64,000 nucleotides of DNA from Smallanthus sonchifolius (lineage: Eukaryota; Streptophyta; Magnoliopsida; Asterales; Asteraceae): contig CM042032.1 in the NCBI GenBank assembly GCA_023525975.1, forward strand, positions 36,374,001-36,438,000, given 5' to 3'. The notes under the pieces are model-generated. The model did not search any database and had not been told where the DNA came from. It saw only the letters and a list, made by a program, of their open reading frames with translations. The position numbers and the translations under genes were made by a program. This document shows positions 10,739 to 20,342 of this stretch, one piece after another (within the stretch, counting starts at the first letter, position 1; every line of letters starts with the position of its first letter).

Positions 10739-12971
10739 CTAGGGTTCAACGAGGTTTGAGTGTAGGGATTTGTATAAACTGTTTGTGTTATTTCATGTAA
10801 AGGATATACGTAAGTTGGTGTTTGAATTTGAATAGAAGTTTAATAGAAAATATGTAAATTCAAAGTATATGTATGAACTTAATAAATATAATAACTGACT
10901 TAGGGTTTTAAATAGATAAATAACAAATAAATTCTTTTTATTTATTTACTATAATAATGTACCATTGAAAATGGGAGTGTAAATATATATTAGTATTTAA
11001 GAAATTACACTAAATATAACTTAAGCCTTAAGTGGATTATTAATGTAGAAAGACAACTAAATTAAATAAATTATAATAAATAGTGTGTCCTTTAAAAATA
11101 TAGAAAAAAGTAAATATATACATTAATATATATTTAGGAAAATTGCATTTGTTTAAATAAGGTTTAAACCTTAATATAAATAATTATTAGAAATTGATTT
11201 TATAAAATTTGTTTTATGAAATGATAGTGTAATCTTAATACAATTTTATAAAAAAATGGTAATATAATTGCTTTAATTAAAACTAACAATTTCAATTAAC
11301 ATAATTTATTTATATTGTAAATGAGGTTTCAAAAATCATTTGAATTGTAAAAATATTAGCTCTCAATTAAAATCTATTTATTAATGCACAAAATAGTTCC
11401 ATATGGTATATGTTTTATAAAATAAATTTTATAGAATAATCATTGTTGCTAAAACTGTTATAAAAAAAGAACGTAGATCACGCGGTTCGAACCCGGGTGG
11501 TTTCTGTGTGTGCATCGCGTATTTCCACTAGATTGGAGGACTGATGCTGATAACAAACCGGTCCGCAACGGATTTAACATAATCTGGAAAGGGGATAGGG
11601 CCTGGTATCAGGAATAAACTAAAAGGGTCGGGTTTGTGGGTTTCGAACCCACGCCATTTGGTCCGATGGAGCAAGGACTTAGCCAGTCGGACCATATGGT
11701 TGCGCTGGTTAAGTGGGGATTCCTTTTAATTATATAGAAATCAGGAGTTCAAGCCCCAAATCAGAAGATGCAAACACAAGCAAGAACCCTATCTGATGTT
11801 ACGAATTGATAAGGGGCTATCGACAAGGACCCAAATACGAATCAAAAGACCTAAGTATTACGTGATATGGTGGAGTATCGAGTGCCGTCGGCTAACCGGT
11901 CAGAGACGAAGTTCTTGGTGTTCGATCGAGGTGTAGAGACGTGTTGCAAATCAATTGAGTGCTCAGAGACTTTGTGAGGGTCTATGCGAAAGTGTGAGGG
12001 TATATTAATTCGTTCAATTTTGTCTTAAATACGCGATTGAATCTGGGGTTTGAGGATGACAGCTGCAGGACAAAATACGCGTAATTCAACTAATTGGGAA
12101 TGAATTGGGTCATGAATGTGGCCTGAAATCATACGAGAATAGTCTGAGCGTGATTTGCGGGTATCAAACGAGTTTAATTACACGATTACAGCCGAATTAG
12201 GTCAATTTGACTCTGGATAGTCAAATGAGTTTGAATTTCGAATTAAGCCGCGAATAAGGTTGAATTAGATTGTTAATTGGGCTTGGGTGTACTCGGAAAT
12301 CGATGTTGTATACATGGAAGGTCCATATCATTCGAGTTTGATCGATTAGGGCGTTGGATATGCACTAACTTGGACAGTTTGACTTTTTGAAAGTCAAAAT
12401 AGGTCAAGATGATGAATGGGGTCAAAATTGAGATTAAAAATGTCCAATTTCAAAGGAAGGGGTTCAAATTGGAAGTTAAAGGTCAAATTGCAATGTGTGG
12501 GGGTTCAAAGATGGGAGTCCAATTGTCCAAAGGGTTCAAAACAATAGGTTAAAATTATAAATAATTATGTATTTATATCCATGAATTGATTTTTTTTTAA
12601 AAGCTTTATACATAACTATGGTTATAAAAATAATGTGTTTAACACATTTATTTTATATAAATAAATACATATATGTTTATATATATATATATATATATAT
12701 ACATATGGAATAAAATTGTAGGATATATATAAATATAAACTGTAAACACATGATTTAAAGCTCATAGTTATCATAATAAGGTATATATATATTTACATAA
12801 ATATGCATTTATATGTTTCATATATATAATAGAGAATAATATGTTATTGCACTGTTGAAAAATTTGAATTTAATATTCGTCAAATTAATGTGGTAAGTAC
12901 TGGTTTGAAATGAAGTGTTATTATTGTATAAAATATAATAAAAATAATGCTAGAAAATCTTGGATGTTACA
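10739..12971 (-). repeat. Solo LTR S1, 5' portion (minus strand)
   Basis: Continuation of 1494-2292 beyond T1, beginning with the second TSD copy CTAGG. On the minus strand it starts TGTAACATCC at 12971. It is strongly AT-rich (10840-11460, 12540-12960) with an (AT)n run near 12678-12700, and it holds no open frame of note. The boundary is supported by TG...CA ends, by the one-mismatch TSD and by the coding frame that resumes on both sides. Confidence 0.8.
11484..11715. other. tRNA-like B-box motifs within solo LTR
   Basis: GGTTCGAACCC at 11484-11494 and TTTCGAACCC near 11643 match the RNA polymerase III B box, and sequences resembling the D arm of a tRNA lie near 11670-11715. No complete cloverleaf is visible, so this is a tRNA-derived or SINE-like fragment at best, not a tRNA gene. 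The G2 LTRs carry a comparable GGTTCGAGCC. Confidence 0.35.
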
Positions 12972-14205
12972 TCGCCCACTGTGCCAGTAACTTGGCACCT
13001 ACCTCCTCGCTGAAAGCCTGATGATCGGCGTGAAGGCTCTCGTGTGTGACTAGTGGCTCGCCCTCTTGACGGAGCCTCACCCTCGGACGCTACTGGCGCT
13101 GTGGTGCTACGCCTATAGGGGCCACATCCTCGGGGCCTAACCCGGGTGGCGGAGGCGCAAGCTGGATGGGGTATGATCGGTACAAACCGCTGCTCGCCCT
13201 CGTAGGGGCAAATGCCCATCTGCTGTATGTCCTCATATCGGAATCAGGCGGCCATGGGCCCCACAGTGAGTGTGGCAGGGGGATGGTCAGTGAAAACATC
13301 AAGACTCCTCGCGAGTCTGGCTACATATACACCGTGACACAGCCAGGATGTGTCACTCCGGCCCCGTGCCCTAGCTAGCGAGTACAGCAGGATGGTGGCC
13401 AGATTGGCTAGCCGCCTCTCTACCAAACAATAGAGGACGAGAAGGTCCTATTGGGTGACCTTCTCGATCCCCATGAAACGCCCCTGAATGGTGCATACGA
13501 TGATGTGTTGAAGAAAATGGATCACAGGGTCATGAATGTGTGATGCGGTTATGCTCCGGCGGAATATCGCATCAGCGATGGTGATCCACCAGCTGTAAAG
13601 CTGGTCATCCGTCACGCCCGGGGAGTCGGCATCAGTGAATATGCCCCTTACACTGGTCGTGAAGATCTCCTGGGACGTCTCCTCCTCAGTGTAAACCACG
13701 GGATGCTCATGCTAAGCTGGCAACGCCCCAGCGAGAACCGAACGGCGTGGTCGTTATCAAAATGACCACCGACGAAGCGGAAAGTGGAGAAGAACTCCAG
13801 CGTAAGCTCCTCATACTGCTGGTCCTCCACGTCGTGGAGGCGTCTCCATTTCAGTGTCACCATCTCCTCTAGTCTCTGAAGACTCCAAGTGTCCCCATCA
13901 GCTCCCAGTCAATGGTGCGTGGCTGGTGATGCTAGAGCTGGATAATTCGCTGTAAACGATCATGCTTATCTGAACTAGTCACAAACAGGAGTAGTGTGTG
14001 TCTCGCCCGCTGTGCTGGTCATGGAGCGGCTCCTTGTGCTCCCTGCTCGGCCGGTCCACCCTGTGCGGCCTGCTCGCCTTCTACGGCTCCCTGTGGTGGT
14101 GGCGGCGGCAGCGGTGGTGGTGCTGTGTACTGGATGGGCTGAGGACCGACCGATCATCCCCTCTTGCGGCCACCGCCGACCGTTGAAGAACTTGACACCA
14201 TACTC
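12972..14205 (-). pseudogene. Athila-like post-pol ORF (main part), broken
   Basis: On the minus strand from about 14205 leftwards, successive short frames together read as a protein of the type found downstream of pol in Athila-like elements. There is a low-complexity Arg/Thr/Ala-rich N-terminus (KFFNGRRWP near 14190). A motif near 13790-13863 reads LTLEFFSTFRF. Then comes a segment with HDPVIHF and RLANLATILLY, and a Pro-rich stretch with an in-frame TAG near 13092. The frame then reaches the solo LTR insertion and resumes at 1493. At least three frame changes are needed. It is often called env-like by position, but I see no signal peptide or membrane segment. I recall a Pfam ATHILA ORF family but cannot confirm a match. 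Confidence 0.6.
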
Positions 14206-14224
14206 CTGCAAAATAATGTTAGTA
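14206..14224 (-). promoter_or_regulatory. Splice-acceptor-like site at the start of the Athila post-pol ORF
   Basis: Read on the minus strand, TACTAAC (a consensus branch point) is followed by ATTATTTTGCAG, with the ORF opening directly after the AG. The branch-point-to-AG distance is short. Spliced RNAs for post-pol ORFs are known from other plant retroelements of this class, so a subgenomic message is plausible. Confidence 0.45.
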
Positions 14225-15715
14225 CAATACTATACAACAAGGTCGGCTGGATGTGGTATACAGGAGGTGACTATATGTACAAGAAAATAATTACACGAAA
14301 TATTTACAATGTTGAATTTAGAAAAATAAAATGCAATCATAATACATGTACATTAAAACTTAAATTATTTACACAATTGATTTGGGAGAGGTTTATTTAC
14401 AAAATTTTAAGTGTGTTATAAGTAGAATATGCGAATTTATTTAAAAAAAATATTTACACAAATGTAGAACCATAATTTTTTTACAAGAAAAATGCTTTAC
14501 ACGATAGATTTACAAAATTGAATTTATAAAAAGTATACAGGTTATTTACAAAGTTATACAATTTATTTATACAACAGTGAAATTATTTACAAAAGTGTAA
14601 ATTTATTAAAATTAAATTATAAAAAATTATTTACAAAAAAAAATATATAATATAGCAGGAATTTATAACAAATTTAAAACCAAAATTTATTTATACCAAA
14701 CACAGAAAAAAAAAATTATAACAATTTAAAGCAAAAACCAAGAAGTAAAATCCTAACATAGTGGGGTGGCGGAGTGCCAAGATCATGGTTGCGGTCCGCT
14801 ACCCAATCTATTACTCATCAACTACATCACTCCCTTGGCGGACCACGTGGAACCAGGATGTCGGTCCGACACACTAAGCAAAACCCTAATTTCTGAAGAA
14901 AAGCTCCACCGAATGGAGATTGAGGGGGGGGGGGGGGTCAATTAAACTCAATTTCAACTAAAAACACAATTCTAATTTAATCTCTGACTCCTAAATTAAA
15001 ATGTCTACAAAATTTACAACGAATTACGAGAGATAACGCGTACCTGGGTGTTTACTGGTGGATTACGGTGATGGGAGTGATGGCGATTTCGTGGGTCACC
15101 TAAGACGGAGATGGTGCAGCTTGCCGAAGGTGGTGGTGAGTGTGGGGTGGTCGGTCGTCGAAGAAGATGGATGGAGAAGGTGGCAGACGGTGGGTAGTGG
15201 GGGTTGCTCGGTGGAGGTGGAATTGGATGGTGGTGGTGGCGATTAGGGCTTAGAAGGAGGGGGAGGGGTAATTGTGGTTTTGTCGGTCCGCTACAAAAGA
15301 TTTTTTCTGATACGCGCAGCCTAGCAGACACTAATGGGTGTGTGGCGGTCCGCTACCCGTTTAAAATTTCAAATCCCGCATTCAGGTGGCGGACCACTAG
15401 TGGGTTATGTAGCGGTCCACTATCCTTTACTCTTCCAGATTCTCTTTATTATTTTTACTATTTCTCTTTTAACAAAATTTTACAAAAACAATTATACAAA
15501 AACAGAATTTATAAAAATTGCACAAAATTGGTTATAATTACAAATAATAAAATACATTTAACTTCTACTAACCTGGACTTAACTGCGTTGTGATTCGTTT
15601 ACCGTGTTAATGTTCGTGTTCTTTGTACATCTTGGTCAAACGGTTAAACAATTACACAAGTATAAAATTAAATAAATACAAATGTAAAATACACAATACC
15701 AGATAAGATATACAG
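14225..15715 (-). other. Spacer between Athila pol and post-pol ORF
   Basis: About 1.5 kb without a convincing gene. It is AT-rich at 14290-14760 and 15430-15700 (many TTTACAAA runs). Between them it holds a G-rich strand (15058-15290), a run of 14 G at 14924-14937, and clusters of a GCGGTCCGC-like motif. Confidence 0.6.
14791..15425. repeat. Clusters of GCGGTCCGC/GGCGGACC motifs in the Athila spacer
   Basis: Self-complementary units occur at 14791-14804 (GCGGTCCGCTACCC), 14837-14850 (GGCGGACCACGTGG), 14860-14870 (GTCGGTCCGAC), 15282-15294, 15344-15358 and 15385-15425 (GTGGCGGACCAC and TAGCGGTCCACTA). Two groups, 14791-14870 and 15282-15425, flank an unrelated 400-base stretch. The units vary but keep a central GG(T/A)CC with complementary arms. 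Confidence 0.7.
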
Positions 15716-15746
15716 CCCGGGCTGCCTCCCGAGAGCGCTTGGTTTA
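15716..15746 (-). other. Conserved hairpin motif after Athila integrase
   Basis: On the minus strand TAAACCAAGCGCT is followed by CTCGGGAGGCAGCCCGGG, which folds as a hairpin. I remember a very similar AAGCGCT...GGGAGGCAACCC motif in Athila-type elements of many plants, placed just after integrase as here. That memory is not backed by a search. Confidence 0.5.
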
Positions 15747-15776
15747 ACCAGTCCTCAGCCTGACTCATCATCACAC

Positions 15777-16990
15777 TTAGTTCTGTGGTGGGTCGAGGTG
15801 CATAAGATCAACTGAGCGTTCCACAACCAGACCAGTGATATAGTGTTTCAATCTAGGCCCATTTACCTTGAATTTAGCTCCATCTTCTCCCTCAATCTCT
15901 ATCGTCCCGTATGGAAAAACCTGAATAACTGTGAACGGGCCCGACCATCTAGATCTCAACTTTCCCGGGAATAACCTCAACCGGGAATTGAACAGTAGTA
16001 CTTAATCTCATACCTCAAACTCCTTTCCACCTTTTATGTGGTGATCATGCAACTCCTTTCCTCAACTTGTAATCATATGAACGCGTATATGCATGATCCC
16101 TCAGCTCCTCTAACTCATGCAACTCGTAGATCCGGTTTTCCCCCGCCTTCGGCTCGTCAAGATTGACGGTGCGGAGGGCCCAATATGCAGGATGCTCTAA
16201 CTCAACCGGTAGATGATACGCTTTCCCATAAATTAACCTAAACGGTGTGGAACTGATAGGTGTCCTAAATGACGTACGGAAAGCCCAGAGTGCATCATCT
16301 AGCTTATCTGTCCAATCCTTCCTATTCGACCCAACCGTTTTCTATAGGATCCGCTTAATCCCACAGTTGCTAACCTATACCTACCCACTATTCTGTGGGT
16401 GATAAGTCGTTGCAAGTCGATGGGTGACCCCATATCGTTGCAGGGTTTTCTCAATCTGTGCATTACAAAAATGGGTACCCCTGTCGCTAATCAGTGCCTT
16501 CGGCACACCAAACCAAGAAATAACTTCCTTAAGAACCTAACAACTACTCTCACATCATTCGTGGGTAGAGCTTGGCCTCCACCCATTTCGAAACGTAATC
16601 CACAACGAAGATTATGTACTTATTCCCACGAGATGACGGGAACGACCCCATAAAATCAATCCCCCAAACATCAAACACCTCAACAATCTGAATGGGGTTC
16701 TGTGGCATCTCATTCTTAGAAGATATATTCCCCGTTCTCTGGAATGCATTACATCTCCTAACAAACTCACGAGCATCCTTAAATATCGTCAGCCAATAGA
16801 AACCCGAATCAAACACTCGCTTAATTGTGTAGCTGGCCCATTAGGACCTCAAGTGGGACCCTCATGGCACTGCCTTAGAATGCTCTCAACCTCACTCTCA
16901 CCCACACATCTCCTAATCACCTGATCTGCTCCTACTCTAAACAAATTCGGATCTGTAGGATCGGTAAATACAAGATGGTTCTATTCAAGT
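15777..16990 (-). pseudogene. Athila-like integrase, broken
   Basis: On the minus strand, fragments read in order. A zinc-head region near 16880-16960 has DPNLFRVGADQVIRRC. A stretch at 16550-16816 has GFYWLTIFKDA, CNAFQRTGNIS and the catalytic-core motif VWGIDFMGSFPS. A PVELEHPAYWAL segment lies near 16180. The C-terminal LRLFPGKLRSRWSGPF domain ends with a stop at 15777. Stops and frameshifts break it into at least four pieces. The right edge is the insertion point of copia element D; the RT belonging to this element is found 46 kb away at 63310-64000. Confidence 0.82.
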
Positions 16991-17675
16991 TGAGATTGGT
17001 GGAAACAATCACAACTTAATCAAAGTAAACAAGTAAACACAAGAAGTACTGATAAATGCAATTTGTATTAAGCTTCAATGGTTACAAGATTACAGAGAAA
17101 CTCTAAGAAAAGCACTAAGATACAATGACTCTAAGTACTACTTAAATAGTAACTTAGAATCAAGACAGACCCTTGATTCTAAGGATCAGATCTAACACAG
17201 ACCGTTGATCTTGTATTGAAGCTATTCTACATGTACAGACAATAATAATAACTATGCTAGTTAACTTTATTCAAACGTCTTCTAAGGCATCATTGTTTGC
17301 ATGCTTGGAGAAGAGCGTTGTTGTCTTTTATTTTCTTGTACCAATGACATTCTTTCTGCGTGGAGTGTGTCAGTGTAGCAGCATAAAGTTGTCAGTGGTA
17401 ATGGTTGCTTTACTAAGAATAGTCAGCTGCAACGTTTGATCTTCAGTGGAAATGGCTATCAGTTGCAACTTTGGAGATCAGCAGCATATGCTATCAACTA
17501 CAACTTTGGTCTTCAGCAGACAAGGCCTATCCACAGCATATTTGTTCTTCAGCAGATGAACAAATATCCGCTGCAGATAAGCTTTTCCGCAGCAGTTTGT
17601 TGGTCAGCAGCAATCTCTGGGGTAAGCAGTATTTGTACTTAGAGAATTTTGTTGCCATCAATCTTTATTTCTACA
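16991..17675 (-). repeat. 3' LTR of SIRE-type copia element D (minus strand)
   Basis: On the minus strand the LTR begins TGTAGAAATAAAG at 17675, directly after a polypurine tract. The other edge is uncertain; I place it at 16991 because CA followed by ACTTG there resembles the usual end of related LTRs, but 16976-16997 is possible. The 5' LTR of D is lost, so neither a pair comparison nor a TSD check is available. The LTR contains many CAGC(T/A)GC and CAGCAG motifs that recur in the D spacer at 59750-60060. Confidence 0.65.
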
Positions 17676-17677
17676 AA

Positions 17678-17687
17678 CTCCCCCTAG
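17678..17687 (-). other. Polypurine tract of element D
   Basis: On the minus strand CTAGGGGGAGT lies two bases before the LTR start at 17675 and matches the AGGGGGAG tracts of elements B and C. Confidence 0.8.
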
Positions 17688-17746
17688 ACTGATGCTACCA
17701 AAACTCTCTTACTGCTTTTGATGCTGAAGCTTTTGCATGTTGCTGA

Positions 17747-20342
17747 CTATTCTTTCAACCTCATATCCTCTCTGGGATTGTTAAGAGGAAGCTCAGATAG
17801 AGTCTTGATGTATTTTCTTGCCATTTTGAAGATAGCCTTGCTTGAACACCTCATCTTCTGTCCTTTAACATATGGCAGTGTGAATTCATCCTTTTTAGCA
17901 TTGTAGGACCAGCTAATGAATGGAGAGTGGGATTGGAGAGGTTTGGCATCAATAATTTCATCTTTGCTGGGGTTGAAGTGATGTTTGATCACCAGCAACA
18001 GATGACTCCCACCTTCATTCTCGGGCTCATGAGCTTCACCCAGCTCCATTATTCTTCTTAGATCTGAATCTGGAAGTTGCAATATCTCATCAACAGTTGT
18101 ATAGATTGATCTTTTTACTTCTATCCTCCCCCTGAAGACTTCAAACCATTTATCTTTTATGATGTAGGACCAGTTGACGATTTCTCTTGGGTCTTCTGGT
18201 TTGGTAGTAGGTTTGCTTTTCTTCTTAGGAGGTTGTTGATGAGTAGGAGCTGGGTGTGAGGATTTGGACTTTGTTGGTGGAGAGGAGGGAGGTCTAGGAT
18301 GGAGAGTGGAAGGTTGTTGGATTGAGGAAGTGGTGGATGTAGGAGAAGGCTTGGGTTTCTTTGGTTTCCTATCTTCTTCTTGATTGATTACCCTCTTCTT
18401 TGACCCTTTATTCCCCAGTATTTCTTCCTCTTCCTTCTTGACTTTAATGTAAAGGGCTTGCAGGTTCATGAAATTCATGGGACCCAGCCTTTTTCCACTC
18501 TCTCCTCTAGCCTTAAGGAAGTCAATCATGACATTCCTTTCTTCATTGGATCTTCTGTTAAAGGCAATGGTCTTCTTGGATTTTTGTTTGGCTTTTTCTT
18601 CTTCTTCAGCCCTTTTCTTGTTTGCCAATTGACCCTGCTGACCCATGAAGGCTCTGTAGATTTCTTTATTTGATAGTTTCTCAAGGTAGTCTGCATCCTC
18701 ACCTTGAGAAACCAGAGCCTTTATCCACTCCTCTCTCATTTCTTTGGCTAGTTCAGAATCAGTTATTCTGAACTTGGCCTCTTCCTTCTTCTTCTTCTTC
18801 TTCTCTCTTTCTTCTTCTCTATTAAATTGTTCTCGCAGTTGAAGAGCAAGAGCTTCATCTTCTTGAATTTGATAGACTGCAGGAATTTTGACTTTCAGAT
18901 CATCCAGCTGTTTGGCATATAGCTAGATCTGTTGTTCTCTGAGGAGAATAGCTGTTTTTCTGTCTTGGGCTTTTCGTAATTCAGCCATCTCCTCTTCTTC
19001 TCTTCTTCTTCTTCTTCTTCTTCTTTCCTCTTTTTCTTTCTTCTCCTTCATTATCCTCTCTTCATAATTCTTTGTTGGATGCCTCTGCTTCAGCTTTGAC
19101 CACAACACCAGATGTAGTAGATGCTGTTGGGATCTCAGCTTCAGCTTCATTGGCAGTTTGGGGAATGGACAAGGGAAGGACACTTTCTTCATCTTCTTCC
19201 CATTCCATACCTGTCACTTCTTTCCAACAATCCTTCACCTTTTCCTCTTCTCTTTTCTTGGATTCTTTTTCTGTGTTCAGTTTGAGTGTTGGTGAAGAAA
19301 GGAAGGATAGATCGGAGTCAGAGTCATTCATTGCAGGTGATTCCTCCTTATAAAGAGAAGCCTTGATGAGTTTGATCATTTCTTGACTTTCAAAGGAGTT
19401 GATGTTGCAGGTGAGTGATCTGAGCTCAAAAACCTTGTGTAGGAAGTATGAAGGTAGGAGTAAGATCTCTTTGATGTTGATTGAGAGAGAAGATCCATTG
19501 CTTAAGAAGAAGGTGAAATCAGAGGACTCAGTGCTCACCCATTCTAGCACTTCCAAGTCCCTGACCATAATGTTGTACATGAATCTTCGCCAGCAGATAA
19601 CTTCTTCTTCAGTTAAAGCACTGCTCCTGATTAAGTCAAGTCTTCTTGGAGCCAGTCTTTGTTCTGCTGTTGATGAAGATTCAGGATAAGCCACCCTATT
19701 TGCTTCTTTCAGTAGTCTTTCAAACCATGGCATATTATCCTCCATTAAGTCATAGAACCTGCTGATTACAAGTTCTGCTAAGAGGTCTGATGAAGTGTTG
19801 ATGCATCTTGTCAGATGCAGATTAAGAACCTGGAGGGCATTAAGAGTATTCCAGTTTAACTCTTCTACTCCATTAAACTCCCATCCAATCCAGAATCTCT
19901 CAGCTATGCCATCATACCCCCAAGCTAGAATGGAGTCGAATTCTAGCTTGTTTGAAGTTAGTGAGAATTGGGGAGTAGATGTTTGACTTATTATGGCTGC
20001 AGTTTCAGGAAGTATGCTGAATGATGGAGGTGTGTCTTCATGGAGAGTTTCATCTTGCAGCACCTCATCAATAGCTCGGACAACAAACTTCCAATCCTTA
20101 GTGATATCTTCCTCTTCATCTACTGAGTCTGGCAAGTCATGGATTTGAACAAAAGCAGGTTTGTATAGCGAACTTTGAAACACAGTCTGCTCTTGTATCC
20201 ATTCTTCTAGGCTATCCGCATCATCTTCCTTGGTGATTTCCTCCCCCTTTTTGGTTGCATCAGTGCATAAAGTGTTATCTCTTTGAGTGCCCACTGATAT
20301 AAGGGAGGGAGAAGGTACTGGAGGGCATTGATGGGCTTCATG
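17747..20342 (-). pseudogene. D post-pol ORF, third (C-terminal) segment
   Basis: The minus-strand frame continues from the segment at 31053-32543, with G2 inserted between (TSD TCATG). A 410-codon open stretch (19062-20294) has an acidic start, no membrane segment and motifs such as SILAWGYDG. It is followed by a strongly charged helix-forming region (EEERRRRRRRREEEE type, about 18930-19060), a Lys/Pro/Ser-rich linker (near 18180-18400) and a terminal domain with VNWSYIIKDKWFEVFRG and a stop at 17747-17749. A frame change near 19060 and a stop near 18923 interrupt it. Function is unknown; the plan resembles the B/C post-pol ORF. Confidence 0.7.

Noticed and set aside
11484..11715. A tRNA gene in the solo LTR
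   Set aside because: Only B-box-like words and partial arms are present; no complete cloverleaf or anticodon loop can be drawn.
12673..12700. AT microsatellite and the G run at 14924-14937
   Set aside because: Ordinary simple repeats with no link to a feature; noted only in the descriptions.
15058..15331. Overlapping frames rich in Gly/Trp or Pro/His between Athila pol and its post-pol ORF
   Set aside because: They result from a G-rich strand composition, occur on both strands and show no known motif.
17747..20294. Host gene for a coiled-coil nuclear protein
   Set aside because: The frames continue across the G2 and B insertions into a region directly downstream of copia pol and upstream of a polypurine tract and LTR, so they belong to element D.
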